Source: Notamacropus eugenii (Eukaryota > Chordata > Mammalia > Diprotodontia > Macropodidae). From it: a DNA stretch of 64,000 bases. The stretch is taken from positions 4,925,501 to 4,989,500 of the forward strand of contig NC_092878.1 in assembly GCF_028372415.1 (NCBI RefSeq), given 5' to 3'. Positions 46,745 through 57,600 of this stretch are shown piece after piece; position 1 is the stretch's first letter; the number at the start of each line of letters is the position of its first letter. A program made the translations under genes and the position numbers. Under the pieces are notes generated by a model that saw nothing but the letters and a program-made list of their open reading frames with translations, was not told where the DNA came from and searched no databases.

Positions 46745-48240
46745 CAGCTACTTTTAAAATATAATCTAATTTCTGCCAGACTGCTGTCCAGTTTTCCCAA
46801 CAATTTTTTGTCAGTGAGTTTTTCCCCCAGTAACTGGATCTTTATATTTATCAAACACCAGGATACTGTTTGTTTGTCTCTCTAGGTTGTGTACCTAATC
46901 TGTTCCACTGATAGCCTGAAAAAACAAACCAGTACAGAACGATTTTAATGATTACTGCTTTGTAGTATAGTTTGAAATCTGGTGCTGATAGATTCTTTTC
47001 CTTCCAACTTTTTTCCATTGTTACCCTTTAAGTTATTAACCTTTTATTTTTCCATATGAGTTTTGTTATTGTTTTTGTAGCTCTATAAAATATTCTTTGG
47101 GGAGTTTGATGCAGCACTAATCAATTATGTCATTTTTATTACATTGGCTCATCCTATGTATGAGCAATTAATATTTCTTCAGTGATTTAGGTCTATCTTT
47201 ATTTTGCAAAGAATGTTTTATGGTTAGATTCACTGAGTCCACTGGTGAATTTTGGAAGATTTACTCCCAAGTATTTTATAACCTTCTATGTTGTTGTTAG
47301 TCATGTTCAAATCTTTGTGACCCCATTTGGGGCTTTCTTGGCAAAGATACTGCAGTGGTTTGCCCTTTCCTTCTCCAACTCATTTTACAGATGAGGAAAC
47401 TAAGGCAAACAAGGTTAAGTGACTTGTCCAGGGTCACACAGATAGTAAATATCTAAGGCAGGATTTGAACTCAGGTTTTCCTGACTACAGGCCCAGAGCG
47501 CTATCCAGAGTCGCTTAACTGCCTGGTTTCTTATAATGATTTTGAATGGAATTTCTCTTTCTTTCTCCTCTTGCTAGGTTTTATTAGTTTGTTGGGTTTT
47601 ATAAGAATGCTGAAGCTTTATATGGATTTATCTTCTATCTTGCAATTTTGCTGGTTATTCATCATTTGAATTAATTTTAGTTGACTCCTTAAGAGTTTGC
47701 TAACTGCACCACCATGTCATCTACAAAGTGGCACAATTTTGTTATCTCTTTGCCTATGTTTATTACCCTTACTTTCACCTTTTTTTATTGCTATAGATAG
47801 CATTCTAGTGCTACGTTAATTAGTAGTGTGATGAGACAGCTTGTTTTACCCATGATCTTACTGAAGAGGCCTCTAACTTTTTTCCTTTATATATAATATT
47901 TGCTCTTGGATTTAGATAAATACTACTTTCTATATTAAGGAAAGATGCATTTATTCCTATGACTTCTATAGTTTTTAATTCAAAAGAGTGTTTGATTTTG
48001 TCAAAAGCCTTTTCTGCATCCATTGATGGAAATAAATATCACTTTTATTATTTACATTAACACGATTTATTGTCCTTACAGTCTTCCTTATCCTAATCCA
48101 TCCCTGAATTGCTGGTATAAATTAAACTTGGTCAAAGTATGTAATTTTTCTAACATGTTGTAACCTTCTTGCTAATATCTTATTTAAAACTTTTGCTTCG
48201 ATGTTGATTAGAGATCGATGTTATCACTTTCTTTCTCTGC
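46745..48240 (-). mobile_element. L1 LINE, inverted 5' segment with RT domain
   Basis: Minus-strand translation gives L1 reverse transcriptase. It shows IEAKVLNKILARRLQ, then FIPAIQGWIRIRKTVRTINR, AEKAFDKIKHSF, RANIIYKGKKLEA and the catalytic FVDDM box near 47,720. It is broken by stops and by a SINE at 47,293-47,528. It stops at about 48,240, where a plus-strand L1 segment takes over. Confidence 0.88.
47293..47528 (-). mobile_element. MAR1-like SINE inside L1
   Basis: 'ttgttagtcatgttcaaatc', 'cttggcaaagatactgcagt', 'gtgacttgtccagggtcaca', 'tcaggttttcctgactacag'. It interrupts the L1 between the RT core and the downstream ORF2 region. Confidence 0.9.
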
Positions 48241-49730
48241 TTTAGGTTTAGACCTCACTCCACCAAGACAAGATCCAGAGAGCTAGATGAACTAGTTATA
48301 CAGAGTCACGTTAGAAACAAACGAGAGGAGAAAAATAGAATTGCCTTTTTCATCTGCGGATAGAAGAGTTCCTGATTAAGTCAGTAATAGGATCACACAA
48401 GATAAGATGAAGAATTTTGATAGTACAATTTTTAAATATGCAAAACAAACTAATGTAGTGAAAATTAGAAGGGCTAGGAATAAACATTTGCAATAAATTC
48501 CTCTGATAAAGGTCTCATTTTGAAAATATATAAAAGGAATTCATTCAAATTTGTAAGATTAAGAGTCACTCCCCACTAGATAAATGGTCAAAGGATATGA
48601 ACAGGCAGTTTTCAAAAGAAGAAATCCAAGCTATCAACAATAATATGAAAAATTATCTCAATCGCTACTAGAGAAATACAAATTAAAGCATGTTTGAGGT
48701 TCTTCTCACACCTATCAGAATGGCAAAGATGACAAAAGAAAAAATTACAAATGTTAGAGGGGTTGTGGGAAAACAAGTATGCTACTGTACTATTGGTAGA
48801 TATATGAACTGGCCCAGCCATTTTAGAAAGTAATTTAAAACTGTGGCCAAAAAGTTATTAAACTGTGCACGTACCCTTTGATTCAACCATATCACTTTTA
48901 TATCCAAAAAAAATCAAAGAGGAAGAAGACCTACAACTACAAAACTGTTTACAGCAGCTCTTTTCAAGTTAGCCAAAAACTGAATAGTGTGTCCTCATAT
49001 TGGAGAATGGATAAACAAATATATAGGGGTGGGGAGGGGTGAGGGAGGTATTAGGAGTTATGGTGTCCCTGTGATCTGGAAAATCCATGTAAAGTTTTTG
49101 GGTCCTTCATACCATAGAAGTCTGAATTATTATGGTACTAAAAGATAAAATATGTTGATATTATATAATACTATACATATATTTTATGCATTTCTGGGTT
49201 TCTTAACTTTTTCTGTATCCTCTGCTGGCTTTCCCATGTAGTCTGCAGCTTTCACAAAATGCCCCCAAAATTCCCATTTAATTTCATATGCTCACTGGCG
49301 ATAGCAAAACTGAGATGGGGAAAGTTGTGATGTGGAAGGAATAACTATATGAATGTGATAATTAATTATATTAAATGATAAAATGGACAGTTTCAGAAGA
49401 AACTGATAGTACCTTTATGAACTGAGGCAGAGAGATGTAAGCAGAAGTAGAAAAATTTATAGTGATGACAATATTTAGAGAAAAACACTTTTAAGACTTT
49501 AGATTAACCATGATTATAGAGGACTGAAGGTTTGGAATGCTGCCTCCCTCCTGAGACAGCTGATGAACTAGACGTGCAGAGACAGTTTTGGAAATTGCCA
49601 ATGTGAAGATCTGTTGTGTTTAACTATATGTATTTGTTGCAAAGGTTTCCTTTTTGTTTGTTTGTGGGTTTTTTCCCCCAGGGGGAGGAGGCAGGGTAGA
49701 TGATCATTAAATGAAAAAAAAGAAAATTCA
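48241..49730 (+). mobile_element. L1 LINE, sense 3' segment
   Basis: Begins 'tttaggtttagacctcactc' and runs through 'tggtcaaaggatatgaacag', 'cacacctatcagaatggcaa' and 'ggagaatggataaacaaata' to the 3' UTR and an A-rich end at about 49,730. 49,025-49,320 is an unassigned insertion. Continues in L1 order from where the inverted segment left off. Confidence 0.85.
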
Positions 49731-51125
49731 AAGCTAGACTGCGCTTTGCTCGACCAAACCAAATATTTCAGTATTATCAATAATAAGGACAGGTCCAACA
49801 ATATGGACTATCAAGATGGGTTCTGCTGCAGAATTTTGTTTGTGACAGGCTTCTGCTTCCCTATTCCTATTATCATCAAAAATAATCTCAATATGTGAGA
49901 AAGTTATTCTCCCCAAATTTTGTAGGGATGCGGGTTAGTTGTTATTCATATATTCTGAATTGCCTTTTTTCCAGTAGTAAAACCTGTGATTACTTCTGTT
50001 TTTTAGTATCTTCTTCCCTTCTTTCAGATGTCTTGAGAATCAACCCCCAGACACCCTCAAGGCTTTGCTATCTCTGTCTAGGACTTTCTTTGTTTCCTGG
50101 GTCTCATTTAGGTGCTCTCACTGTCTCTTCTTCTTTATGGAGAAGGGGAACTCTCATGCTAGAGATTAACCATGGTGGCCCCATTGTATTAATGGAGAAA
50201 ACAGCTTGCTATAAAAATCTCGGTAGAATTTTTCCATTTCTGTTCATAGCTGCCCTTTTAGTCTCATCCTTAAATGTTCTTAGAATGATGTGGTTTGAGT
50301 GTCATAGTAAGTTTTCTGTGAAATCATTTTTAGTAGGCTATGAGTTTTCCAGAAAATGATCCTTAAGAAATATGTCTTATTTTAAAAATATAGTCTTCCC
50401 CCATTATCGATAACATAAAGCTCTCTATAAAACATACAGATAGCTACAGGAGAATGGTATCTTTATTTGGTTTTTATTCTAATCTATGCTATTATTATTC
50501 AAAACATGAGTTCTGAAAATCTTTGCTTTTCCTAGATAAAAAAATTCTATGTTGACTAAAATTGAGGCCATTATAAATGTTTAAGGGCTTCAAAATATGA
50601 ACTAAAGTTCTCTCTCTAAACGTTAGAGAATTTAACAACTAAAGTTCTCTAAACTATGATCAACTTTAATTTGCCTGGAAACTTTAAAAATAATACACTA
50701 CTTATACTTAGTCTTTAAAAAGAGGTCTTAAAAGTATGGTTACAGTTACCACTGAGTCACTAATAGCAAAGGTTGGCAACCTTATTCAGAGTATTTTATC
50801 TAACACTAACATTTACTTCTCACTTTGGACTAATTTCATCTGACTAATGTAATTAGAAAACAGATTTGTAGACAGAGGTCAAGCATTAAGTCTAAACGCA
50901 AATCTTAAAAGCTGAACAAAAAGAAAAGTCTGCTACATTGACCATTATCTATAAGAGTTTTCTCCTTTTCAACAGAAACACCCTCATGAGTCATCTGGTT
51001 GTATAATAAACAGATAAAAAAAGAGCATGATTTGAAATAAGGCAAGTAAAGAAAACCGTGATGAATACTTAGTTGAGCTACAGCAAATATCAATCTTTTA
51101 TCTTTCAAACCAAGAGTTCCCTAAC
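49731..51125. other. intergenic, no gene
   Basis: AT-rich. A 154-residue plus-strand frame at 49,895-50,359 has no known domain and no splice or poly(A) context seen. Confidence 0.45.
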
Positions 51126-51129
51126 ACAA

Positions 51130-51540
51130 TTGTACAAAGAACACACAAAAACATTATAATGATGGAATGCTACTGTGCTGTAAGAAATGATGAGCTGGCT
51201 AGAGAAAAAATGGAAAGCCTTGCATGAAATAATGGAAAGTGAACTGAACAGGACCAAGAAAACACCGTGTACAGTAACAGCGATATGTTTGAAGAGTAAC
51301 TGTGAACACTCAAGTTATTCTGAATAGTATAAATACTTAAATTAACTCTAAAGGACCTATGAAGGAAGATGCTCCCACCTCCAGAGAAAAAGCTGATAAA
51401 CAGAAGTATGCATAGTACGGTTTTACATCTATTTATAAACCTGTGTCAAATAGTGGCCTTTTCTAGGGAGCGAGAAGGGGCAGGTGAAGACAGTTTGGAA
51501 CTTAAAATGTTACCAAAAAAAGTTAAGTAAAAACAACACA
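51130..51540 (+). mobile_element. L1 LINE 3' end abutting DUT
   Basis: 'tgatggaatgctactgtgct', 'agaaatgatgagctggctag', 'gaaagtgaactgaacaggac' and tail 'aaagttaagtaaaaacaac'. It lies tail-to-tail with DUT, about 20 bp past the DUT AATAAA. Confidence 0.75.
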
Positions 51541-51558
51541 CCATAAGCAGAAATTCAC

Positions 51559-51564
51559 TTTATT
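51559..51564 (-). terminator. DUT: DUT polyadenylation signal AATAAA
   Basis: AATAAA on the minus strand lies 45 nt past the DUT stop codon. A GT-rich stretch (TGGTGTGTTGTTTTT) follows 20-35 nt further on, as expected of a downstream element. This gives a very short 3' UTR of about 65 nt. Longer 3' UTR forms cannot be excluded. Confidence 0.7.
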
Positions 51565-51608
51565 AACTGTTTTAGGGGGAAGCTGCTCTAACTACTCTTT
51601 ATATAACA

Positions 51609-51665
51609 TTAGTTGTGACCAGTTGAACCAAAACCTCCTGCTCCACGTTCAGTGTCATCTAAGCC
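51609..51665 (-). CDS. DUT: DUT coding exon 6 (C-terminal arm and stop)
   Basis: 57 nt including TAA, residues 150-167 ([18 protein letters not shown]). This is motif 5, the flexible Gly-rich arm that closes over the neighbouring subunit's active site. Acceptor CTTTTAG has a long pyrimidine tract. Human ends GSGGFGSTGKN; Ser to Ala and Lys to His here are mild changes. Confidence 0.96.
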   Translation of the reverse strand, partial: GLDDTERGAGGFGSTGHN

Positions 51666-54600
51666 CTAAAAGAGAAAAAAGTGTCAATTAGTAAATAATG
51701 TCAAAGTCTCTTTTTTCCCAGACTCCTAAATTTTAAGGTCTTTTTCCCCATAAATTGTCAGCCTATCTTTCTTAAGGGAGATGACAGAAAGTAAAGGGAA
51801 AAAATGGTAAAACACAGATGCATGATTCAGCCACAGTAAATAATAAGTATTTTCTAAAAGTTGATTCGACAGTACATTAGGGCTTTAATGAATTAGAGTC
51901 AAAAATTAGCTTCCAAGGAAAAATTAATATGATGCAAAGATCTCTTTATGGAGATTTAAAGAACTTCTTTTAAAGTTTATTGTAAAATCTGTGAATACAG
52001 AGCTAGAAAGGACCCTTGAAATCACTTTGTCCAAACCTCTCTCTGACCCCATTTTGCAGATGAGAAACCTGAGAGCCAGAGAGAAGTATCCTCAGAGTAG
52101 CGTAGGAAGCAAATCCAGGTCCTTTGGCTCAAACTCCAGCATTCTTTGCATTACTCCACACTGCCATTTTCTAGTAGGTTAAAGGGACAGACCTTCATTT
52201 TAGCACTCACTAAGTCTTAAAATTTTATTTCACTTCTAATTTGTCTGTTATCGTTAGGATTGTGAATCTAGTGGGAAATAATTTTGTTTGCTCTATAAAG
52301 ACTTTTACACAGAACTACACTTCTCTGTTAAAAGAATCAAATGACTTACCATCTTCTTTAAAAAATAGCTAAATCTCCTACATCCTGCAGCATACTAATG
52401 AACAAACAGCTCACACTGACACTCTAGAACGACTCCCCCCAATGGTCCCATTATAATTACTTACTTGGACCTCTTCAAGTTCTGGATAAAAAACCCGCTC
52501 ACAAATCAGCTGGGCGATCCGGTCACCCTTTTTCACTTTAAATATAAAGACGATATTATAAACGTAGTTCAGAGAAGCACGAGATCAGCAACTGTAAAAA
52601 ACTACATTATTTGCTCACCTTCAAAGGTTTCTTTGCCAAAGTTAAAGAGTACAACACCAACATTTCCCCTGTAATCTTCATCTATGACACCAGCTGTAGG
52701 AAGGCACATTAAGTCAATGAGACACAAAGACTTTGGCAGTTATTGCCGCCTACCCTTCATTACCCATACAAAGTACAGCAGAAGTATGAAAAACTCTAGA
52801 GGCAGCCTAGTATAGGGGACTGAGTTCTGAACGCCAGAGGTCAGGAAACCTGGGTTAATATCTGGCCTCTGACACTCACCAGCTACAAGATTCGGGGCAA
52901 GTCGTTAAACCTTTCTACGTCTCAGGCTACTCCCTAAGATTTACCTACTAAATCATAGATAAGATCTGATCAGTGTTGGTGGGGACAGTTCTCTATGTTT
53001 AAGAAATCAGAGGACATAAAGATGATTCATGAATGGCTCTAAAATATTTCTATACTTAAAACAATTCAGTTTTTTCATTCAATTATGGAAATCAACCCTC
53101 TTCTACTTCCCACTGCTGAAAACAGATGGCATGACCTCTGAATAACACCATTCGCTAGCTTGAGCTGGGTTGCCCCCTCTTTCAATCTGGCTCTCGCTTT
53201 TCCTGAGGACTAAGAGGAAACCATGGGTTTTGGCTTCAAAGCCTTATAGCAGAGTTGAAGGTGTATTGTCTTCACCTGTGACACCCTCCCCCATTACTCC
53301 TTTTTAAACTTAGAATCCTTAAAGAAAGGTTCCATGTGTCCAGGCAGGCAAGAGCATTCCTAGATAGATGCTGAAGTTCAGAGTTAACTGAATATCTGCT
53401 ACAAACTTACTACTGACTATTTTGGACGAGAACAATTCCTCATTTTAAATCTATAATTATATCAAACTCAGAAAATGGGGTAAGAAAAAAGAAAGAATGA
53501 GGACTACTCAGTATACTTTGGAGTACTCAGAAAATACTATGATTTTTCTACGAGATCACGGAAGAGTGATAAAATGGGAGTCCTGAAAGAATGCACTTTT
53601 AACTTTTCAGTAAGGTCACTGACAAAATCTGCCTTTCAAAACGTCCCTAGAGACTTCATTTAAGCAGTGTGTAATTACCTCAGAATTTTTCTAGTGAGGG
53701 ACTGGCAGAGTAAACTATTTACATCAGCTGTTAAACACAGATATATTTCAACAAAATGGTAGACAAAAGTAGGCATAAAATTGGAATGTCTGGACCAAGT
53801 ATTGCAGGAATTCTATTTCTAGAATGGATGATATAGAGAAGTTGTGGACTTTTCTCAATTTAATTATAACAAAAAATGGACCAGGTCACATAATGCTGAA
53901 TCATGTTTTCTTTTCCCACATCCTGTTGAAGGAGGTTGATTTAATCCTTCACATCCTCGAAGAAAGTTATTCTATGAAAGGTGGGACCAGCTGTTCTCCA
54001 TCTTAACTCTGAGGACCTAAGTAGAAATGGTTTTAGGATTAAAGAGGGATTTAGATTAGATTTAAGGAATAAATTATTCAGTGTTACATGCTGTTAAATA
54101 CTGGAACAAATTAGTACAGAAGGTCATGGAATTTCTTTCCCTGGAGATTTTTTAGAGCAGAATCAGTATCTACCTGTCTCGAATGATTTAGGTAAAGCTA
54201 AGTAAGACTTGCCAAGCTGGTGGAGGCCTTTTCTAGTATGTTTAAAGTAGGTTTGCTTGGCTTACCAATATGATTGGATATCACTGTATTCTATTCTAGT
54301 GGTCAGCTGTTTACCCAGAAGAACTGAGACATGGTTCAGATGTTCTAACAGGTCTTCTTAAACTTTTCCCACTTGGGACCCCTTCAGCACTTCTTAAACT
54401 GTGGGTTGAGACAGTTTAAGAAGGGTTAAGGTATAAACTTGTGAAAAGCCATTAATGCGCTTGAAGATGTATTTTAAAAGCTAATAAAACTATGAACGAG
54501 AAAGGTTTAAAGACAATTGAAATACAAGAAAATAAAGGTCTTTACATGTACTTTGTTAACAAACATGAACTTGTACGTACAAATTTCAGAAATTCAGGGT

Positions 54601-57600
54601 TTGTTTTACATCTAACATAGAATAGATTATTCAAGAAAAACATTAGAACATAATTTCCTATGTAAGCACAAGGACATTTCTTCCTCTTCATGAAAAAGCA
54701 AAATGTGTCTTGAAGTTATCATTGGAAAAATCATGCATTGGAACTGGCAGACTGAATAACTGACTTCAGGCAAAAGTTTTACTGTGTCAAAGCTTTGGCA
54801 TGTCATTTGTTGGAAACCTATTTTAGTCAAAACCATCCACACCTACCAGATGTGCATTCTGAACAGAATCCTGCATACTCAACTTTTTCCTCTGACCCTT
54901 ATTTACAGCCTGGGATTCTAACAACATCCTTCTTAGGAAATAAAATGTTTTGCCAGCTATGATAAACCTGTGCCTACGGGACATTTTTAAGTTACAACAG
55001 ATCCAAGAACACACCACAACTTTATGAACAACATATACCAATTATTGGGCTTGTTTTCCATTTCTTTTGGTTCAATACTTCTTGGGTCTGAGTTTTTTTT
55101 AAGCACAGAAAATACTGGTTATGAGAAAAACATTCAAATTTCAAAATAAATTTGTTTTCAAATAGAGAATATATCTAGGCCAGCCTTAAATTACAAGAAC
55201 TATAACCATAACAAAATTTTTAAAAACCATGCCTGGAAAAACATTCTATAGATACAGCAGATCTTTAAACAGTAAGTCACATCAAAGAGCCCAGCATGGT
55301 ACAGGGGGAGAGTGTGACAATACAAGTCTGAGGACATGGTCATGAGTTCCAGCTTCCTTACATGTGACTTTAGTGAAGTCACATGTTTCTGGGCCTCAGT
55401 CTTCTTACATAAAAAACAAGGTTAGACTGATGATCACTCATGTTCCTTCCAGATCTGAAAAGCTGTGCACTGAAGAGGCAGCAGAGATGCTGTTGGACCC
55501 AAGTACTGTCCCACACTACCACCTAGTGACATCGTGAGAGATGTTACTTTCTCAGCAAGGTTGAGCTATGCAAGGACAGAAGCCAGATACCAGGGAATAT
55601 TTTGCAGACAGGACAGAGTGTCCTTCTGTACACTCTCAGGGCAGCTTGTGCAGAAGCACAGATGTGAGCGATGGGATGTCACGTACAAGCAGAATAAGCA
55701 AGCCAGTTTGGCTGCAAAGTGGTGTACAAAACAAATCAGTTTAAAAAGATAAGTTAAAACCAGATTGCGAAGGGCTTTAAATGACGGAAGAGTCTGTATT
55801 CTGTCCCAGAGCAAGAACGTTTATTAAGCACTCATGTTCAAAATGCTTTGGATACACCTAATAGGATGCTTCAGCTGCAAGTCAGATGGGAAGAAGCCCT
55901 GGTCCCCAGGGTAACAACGCTACAACAGATGGCAATGCATCTTCTTCCTTGTCATTTCCACTGATAAAATCATGTTTTTGATGTTGAACCATTTGACAGT
56001 GCCAGAAACTTTCTCTGGCCTGTAGCCCCTGCAGAAGCAGCTTCCTGGTCATGAGGGCTGATTCCTTAGATAACGGCTTCAGGGGCTGGACTGGATGCAG
56101 ACTCAGTGGAATGTTGCCATTTCTGGGCCCCTTGGGCTCAGGATCCAGGAGCTGCCTCCAGATGAAGGGACGATGCACTGATGCACCTCAACAGGCACAA
56201 ACCTCTTAGTCCTTCCTCGGGCTGCTTTACTGCTTCAGAGAGGCTTGCCTGCCCACGCTGTGGATGCCCTTCATTGGTATCTTATCCACAGGAATTGCTC
56301 CCTTGAATGATGGCTGTGGGGATTAAGCAGGAAGCAGGACCTCTGGCCAGGTGGGCACTGTGACATGCAGGACTTTTGGGTACGGTACTGTAAAATGTTG
56401 TATTTGATATTTGGTTGTACTGATCTGTTTCACACCAAATGTTTAACAAAACATTTAAATAAAGGAGTAAGATTATCAGCAAGGTGGCCTTAAGGAAATA
56501 AAGCCATGCAAAATTTAAATCTAAAAAAAATTAAAAATCACCCTCAGAAGCCAGAAGTCTAATCATGGTTAAAGGCTAAATAAACAGCCATGAGATTTCC
56601 AAACTGCAGCCCAAATTATGCCAGAGCATGTTGGTGTTTTTCTTGTTTGACTACACATGTCTGTTATAAGGGAGAGTCTCCTTTTGAGGTAGGGGAAAGC
56701 ATGTAAAAAAAGATCATCAGATCTTTGATAGGGGAGGGATCAAACAGAGCAATTCTGCCCCAGGCTTGGTAAATTTTATTTGAAAAAAAAAAAATATCAG
56801 TCTCAGTTCCTTTTTCTTGTTCTTTGTGCACTCCAATATTTGTGTTGCTGACTGTTAAGTTTATGCTAAAAAATAGATTTTGGGGAAGTGAAGCAGAGGG
56901 GAAAGGATAGGAGAGAACGGTCAGATAAATTCCACATTTCTGGGTCAGGGAAGTACTACAACATCCTTGTCAATTATAAGATCAAGATATGGTCAACTGG
57001 GTGCACAGCTGAGGTGAACGGAAGGTATGTAGATCATGAGACATGATGCTGATGTACTGAGCCAGGGCACTTGAGGGGACATCAGTGCGTACAATGCAGT
57101 TCTCTAAGAGAAGGGGTTGAGTGTGAGCCTCATATGAAATCTTATACAACCTGATTTAGAGTGGAGAAACTTGAACCAAGAGAATATACACAATGATCAC
57201 AGTAACGCAAATGAAGACATTAAAAGTCATCAGATTAATTTAATATTCAGTTTTGGTTCCTGAGGATAAAACCACTCTTCCCTAGTACAAATTACAAATG
57301 GGCTCTACTTCTGACTCTTTGGACTTTCCTACCGTGCCACAGCAGCTTTCTGTCAGGGAAGAAAACCCTGCAGCCCCTTCCTCTGATTGGTCAATTCTTT
57401 GGAAGGAAAATGGCCAGGCTGGCAATATCTTCATTCTTCTGTGGGCTCTATTTGACTTTCCAGATTGCCCCCTGCTAGGGAACCTTCTCCTTCCTCCTTA
57501 CGTCTCATAATCTGTTCAGCTTCCTTTTAAAATCGTCTTTCCCGTTAGAATGTAAAAAACCAAGTAGGAGAACTTACATTCTTCTCCTGTTAGAATGTAA

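Noticed and set aside
49895-50359. 154-residue plus-strand ORF
   Set aside because: No recognisable domain, no promoter, splice or poly(A) context; hydrophobic composition follows from T-rich DNA.
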